This document shows, piece by piece, positions 53,548 through 62,115 of a stretch of 64,000 nucleotides of DNA. The DNA comes from Rhodococcus sp. SMB37 (GTDB lineage: Bacteria; Actinomycetota; Actinomycetes; Mycobacteriales; Mycobacteriaceae): NCBI RefSeq assembly GCF_004345605.1, contig NZ_SLVY01000006.1, positions 124,001-188,000 of the forward strand, written 5' to 3'. Made by a program: the position numbers and the translations under genes. Numbering within the stretch: the first letter of the stretch is position 1; every line of letters starts with the position of its first letter. The notes beneath the pieces were generated by a model. The model did no database searches. It saw only the letters and a program-made list of their open reading frames with translations, and was not told the origin of the DNA.

Positions 53548-55214
53548 CAGCGGTTCGTGACGCGATGAGTCTTTTCGCTGCACCCTCGCTCCGGTGCCCA
53601 CGCACCCGGGTTCGAGGGCGAGGCCCGACGGAGGCGCTCACGGAACACAGAACTCCGCTGTGCGGCACGATCTTCGCCGGCAGGACGCGGGGTCGCCGTC
53701 AGCGGCGCGAGCAGGGCGCGTACCGCACTGCACCACGGTTTCGAAGGGACCTCGCCCCGCGATCGACACCATCGCACCTATTCTGCGAACCTGTCAGCTG
53801 CACGGCGCATGTCCACATGACGCAGTGGCAGCGTTTCTCGTCGCTGCCCGCGACCCCGGTCAGGATCAACAGCAATCACAGCTGCTGCAGGGATGAGGCG
53901 GGCCACGTACGGTTCGATCAGACGGTGGACCTGGACGCATGCACGTGCCGCGGCCCGCTGGACGCGACACTACAGGGGACGCAGGGAACATGGGCGAAAT
54001 GCGTGAGTGTGCCAGCGGACGATGCACCGAGGGACACATACCATCACCCCACCAGCACGCCGACCGGAATCCAAATCTCCCCTCCAACTTTACTTTTCGA
54101 GATGGGTTCACCGTGCACGGTGATCGCGCCCACCGAATCGAAGATCCCTGGCGATGCGCTGATGCGCCCTGCTGTCCGTTCTTCGCCAGAGGTGAACCAG
54201 CGAGCGCATCTCGAAAACCGCCCGACCACACAGGCAGCGCGTCCGGCGGGCGCACTCGACCCCGGAGGATGACCGTTCCCGCCGCGCCGCTCAGGTCCCG
54301 CACTGCCTTTCGGGCTCCGGCCTCACCGGTGGTGTTGCCCGAGAGTCCCGTTGACCCACCGGGCAACCTGTCTTACCGCGTACCCGAACACCCATTGGAC
54401 GTGATTGCGCTGCTGAGTGATTCCGCCCGCCAAGCAATGTCGAAGGCGTATCGACTGCCGCTTCCAGCCGGACAAAGATCGGCAATTATCTTCACCGAGG
54501 GAAGCGTCTCCCAGTGCTGTGCGCAACCCTGCGACGACACCACCCCAGCGGGGGCGTCGATGACGACGCTGTTCTCCCGCCGCCTCGGATGTTGGACTGC
54601 TCGACCAGAGTCGCGGTCGAGCGGCTCACGATGAACTGATCACCGCGGCGCAGGCACGCTCACTGATCATCCAGGTCGGCACGTTCACTGCCCTGGTGAC
54701 GAGGAGGAATGCACCGACGACTCGTAATCCGAGAACAACGCGCGGTGGATGGTCTCGGTGGTGTCAGATCCGGCGGCCGAAATCTCTGCCGATGTCGCGC
54801 CAGGAGCATGCTGTCGATCACGTGGATCGAGGCGGCGGTCGCGTCCTCGGGTAGTGCGATGGTCCATGGGTAGAGGGTGGCCTTCCGCTCGCTACATGAT
54901 GTTCTCGGATGCGATGATGTCATCTCCCAGCCTCGGGTCCTTCTCGACACGCGAGTCATATCTGCCTGCGGATCGCGCGTCTTCACCATCGCACTCTGAC
55001 AAGAGTCTGTTCACGGCCGCCGGCCGCGATGCCGAGCGTCAGGCCGGTCAGCCGGGCGACCTCACCTCACGCCAAGGCACAGTGGGTCAGCGGCCGGTAC
55101 TTACGCGGACGGTTCGGTGCAAGAGCCCTCTCGACCTCCGTCACTGCACTACGAATATTACGACTGATACGATAACCGTAGAGCGTAAGAAATGTATCGT
55201 ACGAAGGAGTGGTC

Positions 55215-56246
55215 ATGCCCAACGCGACAAGCTCCAGCAAAGCCCTGGGGCTTCGTAAGACACACACGGAAGCAACGTCGCATCGGTTCGCCGGCCGAAC
55301 TGCCATGGTCACGAAAATTCGACATGGCACCACGAAGAAATGGGCTGCCCGGCCTCCCGACGGCAGCCCATTCAGAGCCCGTTCCCGCCCCCGCCCGCCG
55401 CACTACCCTGCCGCCACCAAGCAGGCGGTCGACGCAGCCACGAATCTGCTGGCATGGGAAAAAGAGATCAAGAATGTGGTCTCCTCCTTCGAAATCGCAA
55501 CCCAGGACGTCGAAGGAGAGATAGGCCTGAACTTCGCGGTCACCTTCAACCTGCGGGAAACCGGACTGACCTTGCAGTGGCTCACCAAGACGTTCCGCAA
55601 CGAACTGAAGACCGTCGAAGTACCTGCACTTCGCGATATTGTCATGCACGCAGCTTTCGACACCGCCAACACCGATGAGGTGGTCATCGAGCTGCTCTCG
55701 GCGCGTCGCCGAGCTCGCAATACCCTCGTCCACGGGGTCGACGTGCTGCATTCGGCCGTGGCCGAAACCGCCTCAATAGCCTGTGCAGGCGATCAGGGGA
55801 AGGATGCCACGGACCTTGACCAGCCCGACGCGGTCGAATTGGAGACCACGACCGGGAACCTGACCTATGAACTGCCCATTTCGCTGTCTCGCGATGCCAT
55901 CTCGTCGATGCAGGTCTCCGAAATCCTCTCGCCCCAGGGCAAACCGAATCGAGCGCTGGCCAACAACAAGAGACGATCGCATCAGCTACTCGGACTCAAG
56001 GTCGGTAACCAGTACCGCTATCCGTTGTTCCAGTTCGATCGAGGACACAAGCGGATCCGCCCGACCGCCGAGTACGCCAACCGGGCGATGGAATGCGACC
56101 TCGACCCCTGGGGCACGCTCGACTGGTGGTTCACCGAGAATGCCTTCATCGGCGGAGAGCGGCCTGTGGACCGGCTCGAGCAGGGTCACCTGACCGAGGA
56201 GGACGTCGACCTGATGGTCGAGGCCGAGCAGCTGGGCATGGATTGA
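55215..56246 (+). CDS. Xre/MbcA-like antitoxin with long N-terminal domain
   Basis: 343 residues. The C-terminal 90 residues (RALANNKRRSHQLLGLKVGN, YRYPLFQFDRGHKRIRPTAE, LDPWGTLDWWFTENAFIGGE, RPVDRLEQGHL) are the toxin-binding domain found in Xre/ParS/MbcA antitoxins of RES toxins. Those antitoxins are usually 110-170 residues; here about 200 extra residues precede, starting with a basic disordered head and a helical or beta domain (IKNVVSSFEIATQDVEGEIG). AAGGAG lies five bases before the ATG. The RES toxin gene begins three bases after the stop. Confidence 0.8.
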   Translation: MPNATSSSKALGLRKTHTEATSHRFAGRTAMVTKIRHGTTKKWAARPPDGSPFRARSRPRPPHYPAATKQAVDAATNLLAWEKEIKNVVSSFEIATQDVEGEIGLNFAVTFNLRETGLTLQWLTKTFRNELKTVEVPALRDIVMHAAFDTANTDEVVIELLSARRRARNTLVHGVDVLHSAVAETASIACAGDQGKDATDLDQPDAVELETTTGNLTYELPISLSRDAISSMQVSEILSPQGKPNRALANNKRRSHQLLGLKVGNQYRYPLFQFDRGHKRIRPTAEYANRAMECDLDPWGTLDWWFTENAFIGGERPVDRLEQGHLTEEDVDLMVEAEQLGMD

Positions 56247-56249
56247 TCG

Positions 56250-56915
56250 GTGGCCACGGAGCGATACAACGGGAGGCCCCCTCAGACACAGCGGATCCGC
56301 GCGGGGACCGAACTGCACCGGATCTCGAGCACATCGTCGGCGTACCCGCCGAACTCGTTCAATAGGAACGGTATCCGTGTCCTCGGCGATCCGCTCCAGG
56401 GCAGATTCGAGCCTATCGATACCTCACACGGCGGGTATCTGTACGTCGCGTTCTCGCTCGCCGGTGCGGTCGCGGAGGGCGTCCTGCGCGACATGACCAT
56501 TCCCCGCAGCGGTATTTTGCGGCGCACGCGCCTCGCAGACAAGACCCACACGGTGATGCGTCTCGAACGCGACATCGTTGTTGCTTCACTGGTGGATGGG
56601 GATCTGCAATCGCTGAACCTGTCCGGAACCCTGGTCGGCTGCGACCGCGACGGATACAGCTGGTGTCGATCGACGTGCCATTCCATTCTCGACACCGCCC
56701 CGCACACAGACGGGGTGATCTATCGCTGCCGGAACAATCCGGCAGAGAAGGCCGTGATGCTGCTGGACCGCAACGACCTCGACTCTACCGGGCTGCAGGT
56801 CGTCAGTTCTCGCGAGGTGCTGTCCGACCCCGATACGCTCGAACAGGTGGGCAAAGTGCTCGACGAGGTCCATCACCTCAGGTACGTCGGTACCGGACGG
56901 GCACGACGTCTCTGA
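56250..56915 (+). CDS. RES-domain toxin (NAD-degrading family)
   Basis: 221 residues. GTELHRISSTSSAYPPNSFN, DPLQGRFEPIDTSHGGYLYV, FSLAGAVAEGVLRDMTIPRS and a C-terminal RYVGTGR strand follow the RES fold; the Arg near the start, the Tyr of YLYV and the Glu of AEGVL correspond to the expected R-Y-E residues. RES toxins (MbcT and relatives) consume NAD. GTG start. It is coupled to the upstream Xre antitoxin. Confidence 0.85.
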   Translation: MATERYNGRPPQTQRIRAGTELHRISSTSSAYPPNSFNRNGIRVLGDPLQGRFEPIDTSHGGYLYVAFSLAGAVAEGVLRDMTIPRSGILRRTRLADKTHTVMRLERDIVVASLVDGDLQSLNLSGTLVGCDRDGYSWCRSTCHSILDTAPHTDGVIYRCRNNPAEKAVMLLDRNDLDSTGLQVVSSREVLSDPDTLEQVGKVLDEVHHLRYVGTGRARRL

Positions 56916-57208
56916 CCCGGGATGCAACCGCTCATCGGATACGCCCACCGATTCGATCACCACACCCGGAGCAAGCGCAGACTGAACTACCGAGTCCATT
57001 CGATGCAGCGACGCACCGCTCCGCGGCTTCCGTTCATCAGACCCGGCCCAGATCCGCCTACGACGGACCGCAGGCCGGCAACGTCACAGCAGCGCGCCGA
57101 TCGGGATGCATCTACGGCGGCCGCAGTCCGATCTGCCCGTGCCCGCCGTGCTCGATCTCGCCGCGGCCGTGCAGGCACGTGGGAGGGAGCGTGCGGCCGA
57201 GTCGCCCG

Positions 57209-57502
57209 TCAGGGGTGCTCGACAACATCGCGGACAACGTCCGCATCGACCCCGAAGTACTGATGGACGAGGGCGTTCCGGAAGCCGCGGATCTGCGGCC
57301 AGGCGATCTCAGGGTGCGCATCAGTGATCTCCGCCGGAAGGTGGTTCGCTGCCTCGCCGATGATCTGCAGGTTCCGTTCGATCGCATCCTCAGCCATCTC
57401 CAGGAGATCAGCGTCGCCGCTGTCGAGCGCGCCGACGTACCGCGTGCATCGGTCGATGGCGTGCAGGACGTCGGCGATGCGCTGACCGGCATCGCGGCTC
57501 AC
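57209..57502 (-). CDS. hepT: HEPN (HepT-like) toxin
   Basis: 97 residues of the DUF86/HEPN family. DAGQRIADVLHAIDRCTRYV, then AIERNLQIIGEAANHLPAEI and PQIRGFRNALVHQYFGVDAD contain the RNase motif R-x4-H (RNALVH) followed by Gln-Tyr, giving R-x4-H-x-Y. That Tyr is the residue AMPylated by partner MNT proteins in known pairs. GTG start overlaps the MntA stop (GTGA), antitoxin first. Confidence 0.88.
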   Translation of the reverse strand: MSRDAGQRIADVLHAIDRCTRYVGALDSGDADLLEMAEDAIERNLQIIGEAANHLPAEITDAHPEIAWPQIRGFRNALVHQYFGVDADVVRDVVEHP

Positions 57503-57828
57503 AGTGCGACCGCATCCTCGAGCGCCGACGCTGCAATCGGCCGCTTGAGCAGCTGGACCGGGAACACGTCGATGTCGTCGCGGCCGAAGAGTGCGCGGGT
57601 TTCTTCCATGAGCCCGGACGCCCGCATGAGCAGGTTTCCCTCTGCGGGATCCATCTCGACGAGGATGTCGATGTCGCTGTCGGCGTGCGCGGTGCCGCGG
57701 GCGACGGAGCCGAACAGCTTCGGGCTCGTCGCGGCGTACTTGACCAGTAGCTTCTGGAGGTCGTCGCGACGCGCGTCGATGAGCTCGTGCAGGGCGAGCG
57801 TCTCGGGCGTCACGGCGGGTTTCGTCAT
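57499..57828 (-). CDS. mntA: MNT nucleotidyltransferase antitoxin (MntA-like)
   Basis: 109 residues. KLFGSVARGTAHADSDIDIL, then VEMDPAEG, is the minimal nucleotidyltransferase motif G-S-x10-12-D-x-D with both catalytic Asp residues. Members AMPylate the HEPN toxin to silence it. ATG at 57828 (MTKPAVTPETLALHELIDAR) is preferred to the longer frame because of sequence quality; the ribosome site is modest. Confidence 0.88.
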   Translation of the reverse strand: MTKPAVTPETLALHELIDARRDDLQKLLVKYAATSPKLFGSVARGTAHADSDIDILVEMDPAEGNLLMRASGLMEETRALFGRDDIDVFPVQLLKRPIAASALEDAVAL

Positions 57829-58462
57829 GTCCCCAGGATATCGGGGACGTGCCTGCGCTGGTCGACGGCGAACTATCGACACAGACCTGGTTCACGGCGT
57901 GTGCCCGATCCTCGACGACCAACCGCCAGCACCTCGCAGCTGCACGCCAGTTCGCCGCTGGCGGGTGACTGCTGCCGCCGCCACGCCCTGGCCTCTGCCC
58001 CGCGGGGCGTCGGCATCGTCCACGCGCGGAAAGACTACGGGCGCTTTCCCTGCCGGGTGGGAAAGATCCAGCGGATGTGGCGAACCCTCTGCCGAACCCA
58101 CGCAATCCGATACGGCCTCGCCGACCTCGACACAGCAGCGATTCGCGACGGCCGCCCCCATGGACTCACCCAGGCGATCTCGCCGTGGATCAACACTCCC
58201 ATCAACTCTGAGGGAGCATCGGTAGCGGGGATCCAGTTCGATTCTCGGCACGGCGACGACTCACGTCACACCACTGAGTTCTGCCCGCGTCGACGCCGAT
58301 GACCGGACTCGATTGACCGGACTTGATGAAGCGACGCGCCTGCACACTCTGGGGTGGGGCGAGCATTGATCTGCTGCGCAGCGACAGCACGGCGTACCGA
58401 CGGACAGTACCCTTGATGTGCACCGACACGGTCCGACAGGCGAAGGCGGGAGGTCGACAGTC
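57829..58462. other. intergenic region, one imperfect palindrome
   Basis: No gene is supported. CTTTCCC (58043) and GGGAAAG (near 58058) form a looser version of the palindromes at 52.5-53.5 kb. Nothing else was seen. Confidence 0.4.
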
Positions 58463-58978
58463 ATGCCCCTCAACAGCGAGAACATCAGTTGGGTCACCGG
58501 AGATTCCCCCCTCGCTCCCCCGCCGGCCAAAGCATCTGATCTGCGTCAGCAGATCCTCGACCGCCTCGACTCCGACTCGGAGATCCTCACCGGGAACTTG
58601 ACTACCTACGCCCAGTTCGCGACCCTCGTCCCGGCCGATCCGGACTGGCCGTTCCTGGTGCGGGTCCTGCGCGAGTGCAGACTTGCTGCTGACCGACTCG
58701 CCAGCGACGCAGACATCGACGCATTCCACCTCGAACCGCCCTCGACCGGCCATCGCGGCTGGGACGCCATCCTCGCCGGCGTCGCAGAGATCACCGGCGT
58801 CGATCGAGTCAGCGACAGCAGGATCCTGCAGTGGTGCCGCAACAGCGACCGCTTCAGCCCCGACCTGTTCGACCCCCTGAACACCGGGAAGTACCGGTGG
58901 CTCGAGTACCTACGCACACCGATCCAGCTGCGCGAACGCAACATCATTCTCTCTGCCGGCAACCTCGAAGGAGTCTGA
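58463..58978 (+). CDS. probable antitoxin partner of a nucleotidyltransferase
   Basis: 171 residues. Mostly helical (ASDLRQQILDRLDSDSEILT, DWPFLVRVLRECRLAADRLA, SDSRILQWCRNSDRFSPDLF); no family recognised. It lies seven bases before the nucleotidyltransferase gene, the usual antitoxin-first order. The antitoxin role is inferred from position and from the recurring two-gene layout. Confidence 0.65.
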   Translation: MPLNSENISWVTGDSPLAPPPAKASDLRQQILDRLDSDSEILTGNLTTYAQFATLVPADPDWPFLVRVLRECRLAADRLASDADIDAFHLEPPSTGHRGWDAILAGVAEITGVDRVSDSRILQWCRNSDRFSPDLFDPLNTGKYRWLEYLRTPIQLRERNIILSAGNLEGV

Positions 58979-58985
58979 TCCATCT

Positions 58986-59522
58986 GTGAACGACGTCGAA
59001 CTCAATGCCGCCCGGATCCGCGAGCTTCTCGCCGAGCTCGATGCGCACCTGGCCAGCAAGGGAATCGAGGCGAAGGTGTTCATCGTCGGTGGCGCCGCGA
59101 TGGCACTGGCCTACGATGCGCGCCGCACCACCATGGATATTGACGGTGTGTTCGTGCCTCGCGACGTCGTCCTTGACGCCGCAGCGAAGATCGCCGCCAC
59201 GCATCGGCTGCCGAAGCATTGGCTCAGTGACGGCGTCGTGCAGTTGATGCCGTTGCACGATGATGATCATCCCCGGAGCGAGAAGATCGGCCGGTCCCTG
59301 ACCATCGAAATCGCTTCACCGCGATACCTGTTGGCTATGAAGGCGATGTCGTCGCGGCAGTCGCAAGGGGACCTTGACGACGCCGCGGTGCTATGCAACG
59401 AGCTTGGCATCACGAAGGAATCGGGGGTCGAGGAAGTGGTCGCCCGCTACTTCGGCGGCGGTGCGGTCGGCGCGCAGGAGCTGTTCTTCGAGCGAATCAT
59501 CGAGCGCGCCGTTCAATTGTGA
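58986..59522 (+). CDS. nucleotidyltransferase toxin (DUF6036/AbiEii-like)
   Basis: 178 residues, GTG start. IEAKVFIVGGAAMALAYDAR, then RTTMDIDGVFVPRDVVLDAA, is the nucleotidyltransferase core V-G-G-x-A-x16-D-x-D used by DUF6036 and AbiEii-type toxins. The middle phrase ASPRYLLAMKAMSSRQSQGD, then LDDAAVLCNELG, matches the same group (K-x-x-A-x-R-x-x-D-x-x-D). Such enzymes add nucleotides to tRNA or protein targets. Coupled to the preceding gene. Confidence 0.8.
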   Translation: MNDVELNAARIRELLAELDAHLASKGIEAKVFIVGGAAMALAYDARRTTMDIDGVFVPRDVVLDAAAKIAATHRLPKHWLSDGVVQLMPLHDDDHPRSEKIGRSLTIEIASPRYLLAMKAMSSRQSQGDLDDAAVLCNELGITKESGVEEVVARYFGGGAVGAQELFFERIIERAVQL

Positions 59523-59739
59523 CCCGGTGCCGACCAAGCGGGTCTTCATTCCGCGGGGCGGACCGCGGTGGCCGGGCACCACTGATCGACGTCGAGGTGG
59601 CCGGGACCATTTCCTGTCGGGATCGTGAACGACACCCGGCAAACCCACCCGCCCGTACTGGTGCGTGCCCGGCGCGAGCAAGATGACCGACAGCCGCCGA
59701 GGCGATAACAAAGTTCCGATGCGGCTATTGAGACGTTCA

Positions 59740-60090
59740 TCAGGCGCTCGCATCCGGCGTGTTCAGCAGCGCGGTTACGGGTGCCGCGACGGCGTTCCAT
59801 TCAGTCCTGCCACTGTCGAGGGTTTCGCGACCTTGATCAGTGATCGAGTAGTACTTACGTGGCGGGCCGGATGGCGAGGGGCGTCGCTCGGAGCGCACCA
59901 GGCCTGCTTTCTCCAGTCGTGTCAGCAGCGGATAGGTAGACCCCTCAGCAATGAGAAGACCTTGGGCGCCAAGACGTTCGGTGAGTTCATATCCGTACAC
60001 CGGTTGTCCGTCGTCGAGGAGTGTGAGCAGACAGATGTCGAGCACTCCACGCAGAATCAGGCTCCGCCGTTCAGCTACCATGTTGAACAT
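59740..60090 (-). CDS. PadR-family transcriptional regulator
   Basis: 116 residues. RSLILRGVLDICLLTLLDDG, then VYGYELTERLGAQGLLIAEG and STYPLLTRLEKAGLVRSERR are the PadR winged helix, with RKYYSITDQGRETL as the wing end. No efflux or enzyme gene of the usual PadR targets is adjacent: IS DNA lies upstream. The start codon (60090, or an alternative at 60081) lies inside a 25-bp palindrome, and no ribosome site is visible, suggesting a leaderless, autorepressed message. Confidence 0.88.
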   Translation of the reverse strand: MFNMVAERRSLILRGVLDICLLTLLDDGQPVYGYELTERLGAQGLLIAEGSTYPLLTRLEKAGLVRSERRPSPSGPPRKYYSITDQGRETLDSGRTEWNAVAAPVTALLNTPDASA

Positions 60091-60097
60091 GTTAGCT
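60073..60097. promoter_or_regulatory. 25-bp palindromic operator over the PadR start codon
   Basis: AGCTACCATGTT and AACATGTTAGCT form 12-bp arms with one mismatch around a central G. It contains ATGT/ACAT halves like known PadR operators and covers both candidate starts. Confidence 0.65.
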
Positions 60098-60248
60098 GAC
60101 GTTGCTGCTGCCATATCGGTGGGCACCGCTATAACGGGTCCCGGCTGGAATGGCTGAGAAATAGGCGACCATGTAGGCCGAGCGGCAGCAGTGTGGATCG
60201 CCGCTGGCGTCGGTTGCGTAAGCTCTGACCTGGCTATCCGCCGATACT

Positions 60249-61192
60249 GAGGCTTTCTCACTCGGAAATGCGAGAAGTTGATGTAACCAGCGGTGCCGGA
60301 GTGTCACGAGAGTAGGACGTGGGGTCCATGCAGCAAGCTCGGTTTCGACCAAGATCCCGAACTGCCCCTACGAGGACCCCACGTGTTCACCTACTCTGCC
60401 ATCTGCGACGTTCCCGAGGAAACCCTGCGGCACGTGACCTCGCTGTTGCAGGCACATCGCCGCCGACCCGGCACCCGATCCGATCGACGGGCCGGCACAG
60501 TCCGCACCCAGGCGAAGCTGGTCCTGCGGTGGTTCCGCGACGACGCGCCGCTACGGATCCTCGCCGGTGAGGCGGGCCTGCCGATCTCCACCTCGTACCG
60601 GTATCTGCACGAGGCGATCGCCGTGATCGCCGAACACGCCCCGGACCTGCACAACGTTCTCGATCGAGCCACGCAGGAAGGCTGGTCGCACATGACGTTG
60701 GACGGAACACTGATCGAGATCGACAGGGTCGCACAGCGAAACGACAAGGGTCATCACCTGTGGTATTCCGGCAAGCACAAGACGCAGGGCGGAAATGTGC
60801 AGGTCCTCGCCGACCCGTCCGGGTTTCCGGTGTGGTCGAGCCCGGTCGATCCGGGCAGTGTTCATGATCTGACTTCGGCGCGGAGTCACTGCTTGGGTGC
60901 GTTGTACAAGACCGCCGCCGATGGGGTACCGACTCTGGCCGACAAGGGCTACGAAGGTGCCGGAATCGGGGTGCACACACCGATCAAGGGCCGCGGTCTC
61001 GGGGTGGAGAACCGCAGCTACAACATGTTGTTGACCGCGGTTCGAGCGATCGGGGAACGTGCCAATGCCGAACTGAAACAACGGTGGAGGTGCTTACGTC
61101 GAATCCGTCTGTGTCCAAGTAGGATCGGGTCGATTGTGGCGGCGGCCATCGTTCTGTCGACTCTCCAGCGAGGCCGCTACTGAGAAAGCCTC
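60249..61192 (+). mobile_element. complete IS5-family insertion sequence
   Basis: 944 bp bounded by perfect 12-bp inverted repeats GAGGCTTTCTCA (60249-60260) and TGAGAAAGCCTC (61181-61192), flanked by ACT on both sides (60246-60248, 61193-61195) as a 3-bp target duplication. Confidence 0.88.
60383..61183 (+). CDS. IS5-family transposase
   Basis: 266 residues, GTG start at 60383. The N-terminal HTH part (TYSAICDVPEETLRHVTSLL, RILAGEAGLPISTSYRYLHE) precedes a DDE_4 nuclease: SHMTLDGTLIEIDRVAQ (first Asp), VQVLADPSGFPVWSSPVDPG (second Asp) and AIGERANAELKQRWRCLRRI (Glu). The stop lies inside the right inverted repeat. Both ends and gene look intact, so the element may be active. Confidence 0.92.
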   Translation: MFTYSAICDVPEETLRHVTSLLQAHRRRPGTRSDRRAGTVRTQAKLVLRWFRDDAPLRILAGEAGLPISTSYRYLHEAIAVIAEHAPDLHNVLDRATQEGWSHMTLDGTLIEIDRVAQRNDKGHHLWYSGKHKTQGGNVQVLADPSGFPVWSSPVDPGSVHDLTSARSHCLGALYKTAADGVPTLADKGYEGAGIGVHTPIKGRGLGVENRSYNMLLTAVRAIGERANAELKQRWRCLRRIRLCPSRIGSIVAAAIVLSTLQRGRY

Positions 61193-61329
61193 ACTGTCGT
61201 GACTACCACTGAAGCCCGGAATCCCTCGCACTGATTCGGAGGTGCCTCGTTCCCGCTGACCTTTGGTGGCTACGTTGCACCTGACCACCTGCCGCCCGGC
61301 CGGTGACGACCCCACCTCATCCGAGGAGC

Positions 61330-61911
61330 TGCCCGTTCATGCGTGCATCCCGCACCAGCTGTGCCGTCCTGGCGGTTGCGACCGCTACCGCCGTAGCGCT
61401 GACGTCCCACAAGGCGCGTTTCGACAGCGGACGGCTCCGCCAGGCGTAGAAGGTTCTCGGGGCGATCGAGCACCCGTGCTCGGTGAGCACACGGCAGATC
61501 GATGCGACCGAAGAACTCCTCGCGGTGTTCGGCGATGAATCGGCAGATCATTTGCGTGGCGGGTCGCACTCCCGCGCGAAGAAAGACGTTGCGGCTTTGA
61601 GTATTTCGATGATCTTCTGAGCTCCGCGTTCTTCCGGCGCAATGCCCGCAGTTCGATCTCCGCCTCGGACGCCGACGCCGTACGGGTGCCACCACCGGCC
61701 GCTTCGGCCTTGGGGCCCACACCCGTACGGCCTCCGTCTTCAGTGACATCCGTTCGGCGATTGTGCGGATCGCCTCGTATTCCGAGGCGTAGTCACCACG
61801 GTGTTCGAGGACCAGGCGCACGGCCTTCTCCCGTACCTCGGCTGGATAGACATTCGGCATAAGGATTACCTTCCCAAGAAGGAGGGTGTGCACCAAACCC
61901 GGGACGATTCA
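61330..61911 (-). pseudogene. IS3-family remnant (orfA and orfB fragments)
   Basis: Left end TGAATCGTCCCGGGT at 61911 resembles the right-end type of the IS3 at 45712. orfA starts at 61862 (MPNVYPAEVREKAVRLVLEH, YEAIRTIAERMSLKTEAVRV) and is frameshifted after about 50 residues. orfB pieces follow in other frames (ICRFIAEHREEFFGRIDLPC). No DDE core survives. Confidence 0.7.
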
Positions 61912-62115
61912 TTGACGTACCCCGTCCGGGTCGACGAGCGGGCGACCGAAGGAAGGCCTCAGCGTCAGCGCGGGCGATGCGCTGTCCCCTATCTCAATTA
62001 CCGCCAGGCGCCTCCGGCAAGGCGGCCGACTAACTCAGCAGATCGGGCCGAACAATGTTGGGGTGGAATGCGATAGCGTTTACGTGGCAAACGAAATCGG
62101 ACCCGAGGGGAAGTA

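Larger units (their letters stand above)
52217..55214. other. 3-kb gene-poor region with repeated palindromes
   Basis: No gene can be supported. Open frames here are Pro/Thr/Arg-rich and lack ribosome sites. The stretch carries four palindromes with the core TTTCCGSCGGAAA, and a lower-G+C patch near 55100-55210 just before the Xre-RES operon. Confidence 0.5.

Noticed and set aside
52944-54272. 442-codon open frame.
   Set aside because: Low-complexity Arg/Pro composition and no codon bias; open only because stops are rare at high G+C.
54660-54989. 109-codon - strand frame thought to be a transposase piece.
   Set aside because: No catalytic or conserved phrase could be matched.
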